Shown: positions 44,058 to 54,145 of the stretch, in pieces
Position numbering within the stretch: the stretch's first letter is position 1
Layout: the number at the start of each line of letters is the position of its first letter
DNA from: Cerrena zonata
Taxonomy: Eukaryota > Basidiomycota > Agaricomycetes > Polyporales > Cerrenaceae
Direction of reading: 5' to 3'
Assembly (NCBI GenBank): GCA_038087015.1
Contig: JASBNA010000007.1
Location: 434,001 to 498,000, forward strand
Length of the DNA stretch: 64,000 bases
The notes under the pieces: generated by a model
Databases searched by the model: none
Seen by the model: only the letters and a program-made list of their open reading frames with translations
Told to the model about the DNA's origin: nothing
Program-made: the position numbers and the translations under genes

Positions 44058-44543
44058 ATGGCGACTCGTGGACACAGGATTCTGTTCAGAGAGGTCCATA
44101 TTTATGTGAGTTTTCACATTGTTGGTGTCGACCGAGATATCATCATATCTAATTCATCTCTCTTAATGCTTCTTCCACTCACCGCTACTTTCCACCACAC
44201 TGGATCTACATATCTCTACATTCAAGCTCCCTGGCATAGACATACCGCAGGCTCGTCGAAAGCAGCTGGTCTTGCAGGATGCTACCAGTGGGGTCTAGAT
44301 GCAGGGGATCACCATAATCGTTGGAACCCTTATGCTGACCGACCCTTTCACTGGGCGCATGTCGATATTCCTGAGTTTGATGACGAGCTTTTCAAAGTGA
44401 GTCTTTCCTGTCATGATAATGACGTACAGTAACTTACCAATATTTATATGTAGCGAGGACAGAACTATATCGAGGAGCCTGAGCCCATATCAGAAGCTGC
44501 TAACGTACCACGCCCGAAACCAAGACAAAAGGCAAGACTATGA
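44058..44543 (+). CDS. Small spliced ORF between the two TGCKTC arrays
   Basis: A good donor (AAA|GTGAGT at about 44398) and acceptor (ATATGTAG) join WAHVDIPEFDDELFK to RGQNYIEEPEPISEAANVPR and a TGA at 44541-44543. The preceding segment GCYQWGLDAGDHHNRWNPYA looks coded. The N-terminus is uncertain: the ATG at 44058 gives a first half without family features. I do not recognise a domain. Its position, bracketed by two similar repeat arrays, suggests it may belong to a mobile or lineage-specific element. Confidence 0.4.
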
Positions 44544-44902
44544 AGTGCTACTGGTAGTAACACAGTAGCGTAATTATTCTTCTGTATGTTTTCGTCATAT
44601 TGTATCTGCGCTGCTGAGAACGAACAACTTATACGCTCTCTACAAACTATTTGAGAGCTTGAGAAGTGGGTCTGCATCCGTAAAGTAAGATATAAAGTTC
44701 CAAGGCAGCACGGTCACTCGACAGGGTTTACAGCTATATTCAATTTCCTATGTATATATCTACATCCCACTTGAAATTCTTCTTCAGATATATTTCTCTT
44801 ACCATCGCTCATACATATACACTGCTCTCTAACCTTAGAAAACAACCCCCCCGCCATAAATATTAAAATAACAGACTCATCATAACGGGCGCTTCCACTA
44901 TC

Positions 44903-45078
44903 TGCTTCCGCCACTACACCTCTGCTTCCAGTTGCTGCGACGAGATCTGCATCCATCTGCGTCTATCTGCGTCTATCAGTGCATCCATCTGCTTCCTGTC
45001 TGCTTCCCATCTGCTTCCAAAATTGCGTCTCTTGCGTCCTTGCGTCTGCGTTTGCGTCTGCTTCTGCGTCCGTGCGTC
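44903..45078 (+). repeat. Array of TGCKTC words, second cluster
   Basis: A second array of TGCTTC, TGCGTC and TGCATC words, about 15 in ~175 bp, in the same orientation as 43768-43952. TGCGTC is more frequent toward its 3' end. The two arrays are about 950 bp apart. Confidence 0.7.
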
Positions 45079-45109
45079 GAAATACACCAGGACCCCTGGC
45101 TATTCCCCA

Positions 45110-45270
45110 GGAGGTTATATCCCACGTGCGGACGGATGTGGTCATTTCGGACCCCCTATGTTGTAGTCCTTAAAGGACGGATTGGCCGAAATTTTGGCCG
45201 AGGTTGTATCCTCCGGCCCGACGAAAGTGCCTTATGCGCACGGAGGTTGTATCCCTCTAGAGGACGGATC
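45110..45270 (+). repeat. Three copies of a GAGGTTRTATCC motif with GGACGGAT
   Basis: Copies begin at about 45111, 45200 and 45243. The first and third share about 27 bp: GGAGGTTRTATCCC, then a short variable part, then GGACGGAT. The third contains the palindrome CCTCTAGAGG. A near palindrome GGCCGAAATTTTGGCC lies between copies. They follow directly on the second TGCKTC array. Confidence 0.55.
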
Positions 45271-46268
45271 AGTACAGGATGAAGCTGGTAAGAATATGTG
45301 CGGTGGATGTTGTGAGGATGTTTTTGTGCGTCTCCAGGCACAATCGAATGTATGTTTTAGGTTTTTTAAATGCGGTCAAAACGGCAATACTGGAGTGGTG
45401 CTTGAGTAGCTGCGGCCGCCCACTGTGGCCTCAACTGAACCCACTTGTATGGGGAAATATCGGTTGTCTACACAGCTGTTAAGCCGTTTTCACGCATAGC
45501 TGCACTGTGTAGCCTTTCGACGATAGAACATTGTGCAGGACGAGTATTGTGGGGATGAGGAGTCTTCCGGTGATTCAGATATTGAGATTGAGAGTTAGTT
45601 ACGTTCTCCGATAGTACAACCGTCTTGGACATGTCCTTAGAATACAGTACATGCTGTTAATGCATTATAATTGTTGTACCGTTTCTCGCATTGTCTGAGT
45701 TTGGATCATCACGGCGCGCTCCGAGGGCTACGTAATAACATTACTGGCCGTGGCCCAGCAACGTTGTTGCACAAGGACGTTTTCGATCAGGCCATGGTCA
45801 GTGGGCCCTGGCCTGTGTATAGCTCGAGTTATTCAGTGCGACCAAACACCATCATATCAGAGGTAATTAGAACTGCTTGACCATGGGTAGCAAGTATAAG
45901 TTCATGTTGGACGTGGCCCGCACCTTTGCCTGGACATACCTCTCATTCAAGTCCACCGGCGTAGGAAACGTGAGTCCTTATTAGTCGCCTGATCATGTCC
46001 ATATACCTGATATTACTCTAGGGTTCTAGATTCACATAATGGACATATGTTACAATACAACCACCTTGCTGATTCTATAACTCGATGCCCAGGCAGCTTC
46101 TGACAATTGACGACCCTTCTTTGGCCTAGATCTATTTATGGAACTTCTTGACGGCCATCCGAGGTTGAAAGCGTATGGCTCAAAGAGCATATGACAAGTC
46201 TTCTATCTCGTACTGGCCGATTTCCTGTCATGTGTGCTCTAGATAACTGGATGATTGCCACTTCGAAA
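45271..46268. other. Intergenic region upstream of GH20-B
   Basis: Short frames only, none with a domain. The 3' part should hold the promoter of the GH20-B gene. Confidence 0.4.
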
Positions 46269-46278
46269 TATATAAAAG
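46269..46278 (+). promoter_or_regulatory. TATA box of GH20-B
   Basis: TATATAAAAG lies about 40 bp upstream of the ATG at 46317, a strong core promoter match in the right place. Two direct GCTCCA-type words follow. Confidence 0.6.
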
Positions 46279-46316
46279 TCGCTCCAGCTCGCTCCAACTA
46301 GCATTCAGAGAGCATC

Positions 46317-48659
46317 ATGCATACGTATCTCCTCGGTATCGTGTTGACTTTATCAGCTCTGACTGCTACCAACGCGCTTTGGCCAATACCTCGCTCATTA
46401 GAGTCAGGAAACACCTCGCTTAAACTTTCCAGTGGTTTCAAGATCGCGATAAATATTCCACGTGCACCGGCGGACCTCTCGGACGCTGCTGCTCGTACTA
46501 TCAATCATATCAAGACCGACAATCTCGAGAGACTTGTGGTTGGCCGTGGTGCAGCGGACAGTGCTTCTATCCAACACGCGAAAGAGCTCCCGAGCTTGAC
46601 GTTAACATTGACACCGGGATCGTCGGCACGAAGTATTTCAGATGAAGCAATCAAAACCATCGGAACTCGCTCAGAGGAATACGTGCTCCACGTTCCTTCA
46701 GATGGGTCTCCTGCCACCATCACAGCCAATTCTACCTTGGGACTATTGAGGGGCTTGACGACCTTTGAACAGCTATGGTATTCCTCGAATAACCAAATTT
46801 ACACTATGGAAGCTCCCATTTCGATCACGGATGCTCCTGCATATGTTCGTATTTCTCGTATTTCAATTGTGACCATGTCCAGAGAGTTTATTGAGACACA
46901 CCTCAGCCATACAGGGGACTCATGCTAGACACATCGCGAAATTTGTGAGTACTACCTCCTACTAGAGTGAACAAAATCTAATTTACTATCTTGAAGCTTT
47001 GCCGTTTCTGATATTAAACGAACCCTGGACGCGATGAGTCTTGCGAAGGTTTGATGAATGGAATCTGATCAAACGCCGGTCTCTGACCAATCTACGTAGA
47101 TGAGCCAGTTTCACTGGCATGCCACCGACAGTCAGAGCTTCCCACTCGTTATTCCAGGCTTCACAGAAGTAGCTTCTAAGGGTGCATACTCGTCATCTAT
47201 GTCATACAGTACCAAGGATATACAAGATATCGTGTCGTACGCCGGAGCGGTAAGTGAACTCGTTACTCTGCCCTGGAAATAAATGATTAAAATATGACAT
47301 TGTTATAGCGAGGGATTGACGTGGTTGTGGTAAGATGACATGAATTTCGATTTGTTTATGTCCTCGTAAGTGACGCACTCCCTCCAGGAAATAGATACTC
47401 CTGGTCATACGGCTGCCATTACGGAATCTCATCCAGAGCATGTTGCCTGTTCACATGTCTTCCCTTGGTCTCCGGTAGCCGGAGGTACGTATCCCCAAGT
47501 CATTTGACCATACGGTACCACAATCCTTACCATACGCTCTATCTCAGAACCACCTGCTGGTCAACTTCGTTTCGCCTCTCCTACCACCACAAATTTTACT
47601 GCTGAGCTATTATCGGCAGCAGCCAAACTCTTCCCCTCCAAATTCTTCAGCACAGGGGGCGACGAAGTCAATACGAACTGCTATGCTGGCGATGCTGAAA
47701 CGCAGAGTATCCTAAACTCGACCGGCGAGACTTTGGAACAAGCTTTGAGCAATTTCATGCAAACGACCCATGGTGCACTAGAAAAACTTGGAAAAACGCC
47801 TGTTGTCTGGGAAGGTATGCTGATTCACGAATTGATTAAATAGAAGCTAACTTGATGAATTGATAGAAATGGTGCTTGAACACAATGTTACGCTTTCGAA
47901 CGAAACTGTAGTAATGTAAGGCCCCTTTTATACTGAGATGGTCGGGACTGACGTGGTTCCAGGGTTTGGATATCTTCTGAACATGCTGCTGCTGTCGCAC
48001 AAAAGAACCTGCGAATCGTGCATGGACCTTCTGACTTCTTCTATCTGGTATATACACAGTTTTTTGTCTCGAACCTCTTTGTTTATTGAACATTGGCGTG
48101 ATAGGATTGTGGTGCTGGGGAGTGGCTGGGCGACAATCCCCTTGGGTACGTTACGTTTCATGCCATTAAAACCTTGCCCAAATCTCACTGTGAACGTATA
48201 ATAGCAATAGTTGGTGTGATCCGTTCAAGACGTGGCAGAAGGTCTCGTCATTTCAAATATGTTTATGTGATAAACTGACCATTCGCAATATAGTCATACA
48301 CGTTCGACCCGCTAGCAAACATCTCGCAAGAACAGGCTCACCTTGTCCTCGGAGGTGCGATGCATCGTAAATATTATCAAAATATGCTTCTCTTATCTCT
48401 ATACATAGGTCAGCAACTTCTCTGGACCGAACAATCTGACCCGTCCAACTTGGACCCCATCGTCTGGCCCCGAGCAGCAAGCTCTGCAGAAGTTTTCTGG
48501 ACTGGCTCCACCCTCTCCGATGGTTCCGCGCGCAATGTCAACGAAGCATTGAGTAGGCTTCACGATTTCAGGTTCCGATTGGTACAACGAGGTGTCAGAG
48601 CTATCGCCTTGCAGCCCTTGTGGTGCGCTTTACGCCCAGGACAGTGTAACGGAGATTAG
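46317..48659 (+). CDS. Secreted beta-hexosaminidase (GH20), copy B, intact
   Basis: This gene is complete and in frame through about eleven introns. MHTYLLGIVLTLSALTATNA is the signal peptide. The family start LWPIPRSLESG and the N-terminal domain end in STLGLLRGLTTFEQLWY. The TIM barrel begins PYRGLMLDTSRNFFAVSDIK and continues SQFHWHATDSQSFPLVIPGF, RGIDVVVEIDTPGHTAAI and the catalytic Asp-Glu in STGGDEVNTNCYAG. KTPVVWEEMV, WISSEHAAAVAQ, DCGAGEWLGDNP, NSWCDPFKTWQK, LLWTEQSDPSNLDPIVWPRA and the end PLWCALRPGQC follow. TAG is at 48657-48659. It removes terminal N-acetylhexosamines, so a role in chitin turnover of the fungal or insect wall is likely. One donor (AAG|GTCTCG) is weak. It is the reference used to locate the breaks in copy A. 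Confidence 0.93.
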
Positions 48660-49431
48660 CTACAAACGATCCTTGAATGGTGGTTCTGTCAAAATCGATT
48701 GATCTTTGTTAACCGAAAATGTAGCTGTCATCGATGATATACGCTTCATATCGGACTTCGTTGTTCCAATTCTTGTGACATATGGACATAATCGTAGGCA
48801 TTTTTGTCTCACGCCATCGCAGGTCTGAAAGCAATCTCGATCTTCGCCTTCACCATAGTAATCGAAAGCCGAACAAAAGCCGAACAAATATCTGTGGCCA
48901 CAACTGACCTTCTGAAACCCTTGTAATCCCGCTGGGCATCCCGAAATTACCGGTGACTACGTAACATGTTCATAGCAGTGCATGTTGGTCACACAACAAC
49001 ACACGTCAAGTGTAGTTCCATGTTCACCTTCAGATAAGTAATTGGCGCAACATACTTAACTACTGACTCGGCGAACTAGCGTACCTCTTTGGTGAACCCC
49101 CATATTATATTCCGAAAATCATTAGACCTTCAAGGAAGGGTGAGAAACCGCTTCCTCACTTGTGGCACAGCCTCAAAATTTAGTGCCAGTGGGCTTCAAA
49201 TCCACACGATACGTTCATGACATTGCGGAGTATGGCTCTGCGTGGCTGTTCTACCATGCTTTCAACCTGACCTTTGACAGATCTTCTCTAGATCGTAGTT
49301 ATCGAGTTCGACAATTATTGTATTTCGGTACATTTCGATGAAACGTACCAGGAGCATGGTCTTCGCCTTGGAGGGTATTTATTGGAGGTCCTCTACGAAG
49401 AGCCTTCATCCTCGTTGATTAGTAAACCCTC
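48660..49431. other. Intergenic region between GH20-B and membrane protein copy B
   Basis: No domain-bearing frame. Presumptive 3' UTR of GH20-B and promoter of the downstream gene, both on the plus strand. Confidence 0.4.
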
Positions 49432-50788
49432 TTGGGAACTACTAGCATGGCATCTATGCAAAATGTATCCACTCCTATCGTCAATCCTTTCACACCTTTG
49501 GCATTCATTCCGCCCGATCTTGCATCTCAGTTTGTTATAGTGACCTACATGCTTGCAGCAACAGTCGGTGTAAGGAATCTCGTCCTCTATTTTCTTGGAC
49601 TGTGTTTATTTATTACGGTTTTCTTCTGTTCAGGTCTGGTTCTGGGACGTCGTGATGAGTATGCCAGAGGAGATTCGCATGTGCGTAGGGCGCAAGTTAA
49701 CACTCACAGACATCGTTTATTTCTCAGCTAGGTAATCGTCATTAACATACATATCACACGAAGGGATCCACTGAGATCTCTCAATCACAGAATCACGACA
49801 GGAGGTTTTGTTATTCCTGCTTTTATATTGGCCGGTAAGGGTTCCTCCAACAGCCAACCCGGGAAATAAGTGACTTACGATGTTCACTCTTAGGCGCACC
49901 TCTAGATAACTGTCAAGCCGTTATTGTGGCATCGTGTTGGTTCGGTGCATTTGCGCTCCCCCTCAACTCATCGTTGTTCCTTCTACGAATCAGAGCCGTT
50001 TTCTATAACTCCAAAGTCGTCAAATGGGTCTTTGGCTTGCTATGGCTTTCCACATTATCTGCATTTGTTGCTCCTTTCACCGCTGTTGCGACACATATCG
50101 GTCCGACGAAGGCATGTGTCGTAGTCAAGGTCACCGATTTCAGCGCGGCAGGCTTCTTCGCCACTGGGATCTTTGACACATTGGTTTTCCTCGCAATCTC
50201 TTCGAAAACACTGTTAGACACGCCAGCTTCAGGATGGAAAGCTCGTTTCAAGCTATTCTTCCGTGGCGGAAGAATGAGCCCCATCTACCGAACAGTTCTG
50301 CAGACCGGACAGCTGTACTACTTGTAAGTCATTTTTTTGTCGTTTCCGATATATATATAGCAAGCTAATAATTCAAATTTAGAGTAACAGTTAGCGTGAA
50401 TATCCTCATTCTTGCTATCCTCTTCTCCTCGAGTATTTCGCCGGTATTCAAGGCTCTAGGAAACGTTGCCAACGTAGTGTTGCAAAATTGTATGGCGTGC
50501 AAAGTGTTCCGGATTCTCCGGTTAGACACAACGTCGGAACATTTCGAATCCACCCGGTCCCAGATGGTATTCATGAGGCCTCAGGGCCATCGTCCCACCC
50601 GCGAATCGATGTTCTTGAGTGGTCCATCTAACCATATTACTCGATCTCTCAATCCATCGAGGATACGCGGGAAAGAGATCGTGGATTTGGAATTGGCGGT
50701 CAATGAATCAGGTCCATCATCATCATTACCTGGTTCTACTTCTACACTACGAGAAGAGAGAGAGATCGTGATACCCAGAAAAGAATAG
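49432..50788 (+). CDS. Multi-pass membrane protein of agaricomycete type, copy B
   Basis: The start MGTTSMASMQNVSTPIVNPF is followed by PLAFIPPDLASQFVIVTYML (first span), WFWDVVMSMPEEIRMC, GGFVIPAFILAGAPLDNCQ, FGAFALPLNSSLFLLRI, VFGLLWLSTLSAFVAPF, GIFDTLVFLAISSKTLL, PIYRTVLQTGQLYYLVTVS and NILILAILFSSSISPVFKAL. The tail is rich in Ser, Arg and Glu. Five exons keep frame; TAG is at 50786-50788. It is clearly paralogous to 34351-35688 along the whole length, including intron positions near LYYL. The spans and the conserved cytosolic loop suggest a sensor- or channel-like role, but nothing specific can be claimed. Confidence 0.8.
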
Positions 50789-52063
50789 AGCCTCAGAGCC
50801 CCCTTCGGTGATCTCGTAGTATAGATTTCCTTTTACTTCTAGGTAACTGTCCAGCACTGTATACTTACACCACTCGTATGACTGCTCTTACTGCCAGGTT
50901 ACCCGTAACACTATAGGGGTATATGAATAGGGATCATTTGAGTGCTACGTGAGGGAATCGCATCTCACTGGCAGATAAACAGGTGAATACTGTCGTCGAA
51001 CAAATAGGAATATTTGACAGACGTGATAAACCTGCCATAAGCTGCATGATCATTGTCCATTACTGCACATTAGTAGAACTATCAAGTGGACTGTATTTAA
51101 TACGCAATTAACAGTCATTATATAGCTAATACTTTGGTCTATGAGTGAGTTAACCTCAAGATTCTTGCAAATGAGTGTGGACTTTGTCCTCAGCCAATCA
51201 GAACTTGTCATCAACATGTGCCTTAAATGGTATTAAATTATGTTCCGCAGGCTCTCCACTTACCACCGTCATGTACACCCACCGCATATCTTGCCTTTCC
51301 AATGCTACATGCTGGCTCTTCATTTTTGGGTGACCACCCTCGAAGTATATGGCATTCTCGCTGGCCAGGAACCCTATTCGATCATCTTGTACGAACCGGT
51401 GACTCGGAAGTACTGTCTGGACTCTGGGCCCGTGCCGTATTACTATCGTTACCTCTTACAGTGAGTGTTTTCTGTAAGTCCATGTATCCGGAGCTCGCAT
51501 TCCCGATACCCTCGCATACCGATAGACCGGGATATACATGACGGTCACACAAACTTCCTCGACTTCGACCCTATGACGATATGACATGTTCAATTCCGAG
51601 TTCTCGACGGTAGTAACCGCGATCGATCGTTAAATAATGATCGTCACTTACCACACTCGCTAGCAGTGACCGGGATTAGCAATAAACGCTACTTGAATAA
51701 TCACAAATCATACGGATTGGTCATAATCAAAATAATGGAAATTTCCATAAGATTATACACCGTGGTTCATATCTTCATCTGGAGTGAAGTCGGTCGCAGT
51801 AGAACACTCAATGCCGCGGCTCGGCTCAGGGCTCACCAACCACTTGGTATGGTTTTCAACTCCCAATTCGCCTAAACATCGAATCTCCGAATCCGGTGGG
51901 GAATCCTGCCAGTGTGTAGCTCTGACTCCACCCACAAGGCGCGACTTGGATGATGATGTTCTCATGTTCTGGTCGAGAAAGTGGGTGAAGGATGGTTCTC
52001 TTGATTAGTGATGTGAGCGACAACACAGGACCCACCACAACACCGAAGGACTTCTCTCAAACG
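50789..52063. other. Intergenic region upstream of the aldo-keto reductase
   Basis: Frames at 51227-51541 and 51753-52008 on both strands have no domain. No repeat is evident. Confidence 0.4.
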
Positions 52064-52070
52064 TATAAAA
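52064..52070 (+). promoter_or_regulatory. TATA box of the aldo-keto reductase gene
   Basis: TATAAAA about 80 bp upstream of the ATG at 52149, followed by a CT-rich leader. Confidence 0.5.
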
Positions 52071-52148
52071 ATATATTCATCATAGAGTGCCCACAATTCC
52101 CTCTCAAATCATTCTTTCACCTGTACTCAAGCAACTACTCTCGTCATC

Positions 52149-53728
52149 ATGAGTCTCTGGGCCCCTGCTGCAGCTCCCCCTACCAAACTCGGCCGTTATC
52201 GCCAACTCGCCCCCAAGGCTGGTGTCCATGTTTCTCCCATCTGTCTCGGTGCTATGAGCATTGGAGATAAATGGGCTAGTCTCGGGATGGGTGCTATGGA
52301 CAAGGCGTCCAGTTTCAAGCTTCTTGATGCTTTCTACGACGCCGGTGGTAACTTCATCGATACAGCCAATAACTAGTAAGTGTGTTCTCTTTTATTATCG
52401 AAGACTGATACTTGCTCACTGCTCCTTGCTCTCAGTCAAGATGAGACTTCTGAAGAATTCATTGGGGAATGGATGGAGGAACGAAAAATTCGTGATCAAT
52501 TGGTCATTGCCACGAAGGTGAATAGCTTTTTCTATTTCGATAATATTTTGCTAAAACAAACTGGATTATAGTACGCCACAAACTTCAAGCGTGCCGATGA
52601 GGGTATCAAGAACAAGTCAACATACGTCGGCAACAACGTCAAGTCCATGCACCTCTCTGTCGAAGCCTCACTCAAGAAGCTCCGCACTGACTACATCGAT
52701 ATTCTTTACGTTCACTGGTGGGATTACGCAACCCCTATCGAAGAGGTCATGAACGGCCTCCACAATTTGGTAGCTCAAGGAAAAGTCCTTTATCTCGTGA
52801 GTATCCTGTCTAATGGTGGCTCCCATTTTCGCTCTTCACGTTGACTTATTCGGAGTCGATAGGGAATATCTGATACTCCCGCTTGGATTGTCTCCAAGGC
52901 TAACACATATGCACGGCTCACTGGCAAGACTCCGTTTATCATCTATCAGGGTGCTTGGAGCATTCTTTCGCGTGATTTTGAGCGTGACATCTTGCCTATG
53001 GCCATTGAAGAAGGTTGGTGTTGACTTGACGAGATATTCAATCGGTAGTGATGTTGATATAACCCGATCCTTAGGCATGGCGCTCGCACCTTGGGATGTT
53101 TTGGCTGCTGGAAAAATCCGTTCTGATGCCGAAGAGCAGCGGAGACGTGAAACTGGCGAGAAAGGCAAGTACTTGTGATTTGGACCAGGTTTGTCAGCGC
53201 AAATAATCAAAATTTCCCATACAGCCCGTACGTTGCTTCCTGGCGCCACATGGGAACGAAATGAGAACGAGCGTAAGATCTCCAATGCTCTCGAGAAGGT
53301 CGCCGCAGAGATTGGTGCTAAGAGTGTCACTGCAGGTATGTGGTATACCTAAGCACCAACTGGATAGCTCTATCTATACTTATGTTTCTTCTCCTTAGTC
53401 GCCATCGCCTACGTAATGCAAAAGGCTCCCTACGTCTTTCCCATCATCGGCGGTCGTAAAGTCGAGCACTTGCATCAGAATATCGAGTCCCTCGATATCG
53501 CTCTCACCCCAGAACACATTCAGTACCTCGAGAGTATCTTGCCATTTGATCTTGGCTTCCCTGCATCCAGATTCGTAAGTCTATCACACTCCTGGACGTG
53601 ATCAAATCTAAAAATGAAATTCTTCTCCACAATAGGGAAACAGCTCTGATTACAACTTCTTGTACAAGAACGCGGGTAATTTCGACAAATGGCCTGTTCA
53701 ACAAGCCATTCGTCCTCAGAAGAACTAA
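52149..53728 (+). CDS. Aldo-keto reductase, aryl-alcohol dehydrogenase type
   Basis: Fungal aryl-alcohol dehydrogenases of the AKR superfamily reduce aromatic aldehydes with NADPH, and in wood-decay fungi support lignin turnover. The start [20 protein letters not shown] leads to [15 protein letters not shown] and [20 protein letters not shown], which holds the catalytic Asp and Tyr. [20 protein letters not shown] (Lys in ATK), [19 protein letters not shown] with the catalytic His, [30 protein letters not shown] and [15 protein letters not shown] follow. The NADPH-binding end is [22 protein letters not shown] is at 53726-53728. All introns keep frame. The one after ETGEK uses GCAAGT...CAG, a GC-AG intron. 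The gene is complete; the exact substrate is not known. Confidence 0.92.
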
Positions 53729-54145
53729 ATTAATCATCTCACATCGGTGTTCAAAATTATAGTATTACGGGATGTTGTAACTGGCATATTATTAGAATGA
53801 ATCGATGCAATCCAACTTGCCTGAAGGCCACAACGCGGTGTAACAATGGGAAGGGTATGAACTCGCAGATCAGATAAGGTCTCCCTCGCTTGCGCATTGG
53901 ATACGGCTAGATCATTTACTCACAGTCATGTTGTTTCCTATAACTGTCACACTCACAATGTACATACCTACAACACGTTTTCTTCCTCACCATTACCAAC
54001 TGCTATCGCACACGAATCCTACGCATCGCTCGATTACCATCGACGAGGTCAGACCGCAGAGTCCAACGAAGATCGCAGCTCTTTATACTACTACATAGAC
54101 TCTTTCCTCCGTTCTTCGCATCAGTAAGCTGATCATATAGTAATC
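53729..54145. other. Short intergenic region upstream of F-box gene 1
   Basis: The aldo-keto reductase 3' UTR and F-box promoter are presumed here. A frame at 53897-54127 has no domain. Confidence 0.35.

Noticed and set aside
43659..44117. 152-codon minus-strand frame with GKQ/GRK repeats
   Set aside because: The repeats are the direct translation of the TGCKTC array and do not suggest a real protein.
51227..51541. Plus-strand frame of 104 codons
   Set aside because: No domain, overlaps a second frame, and lies in a gene-free stretch with no promoter signal.
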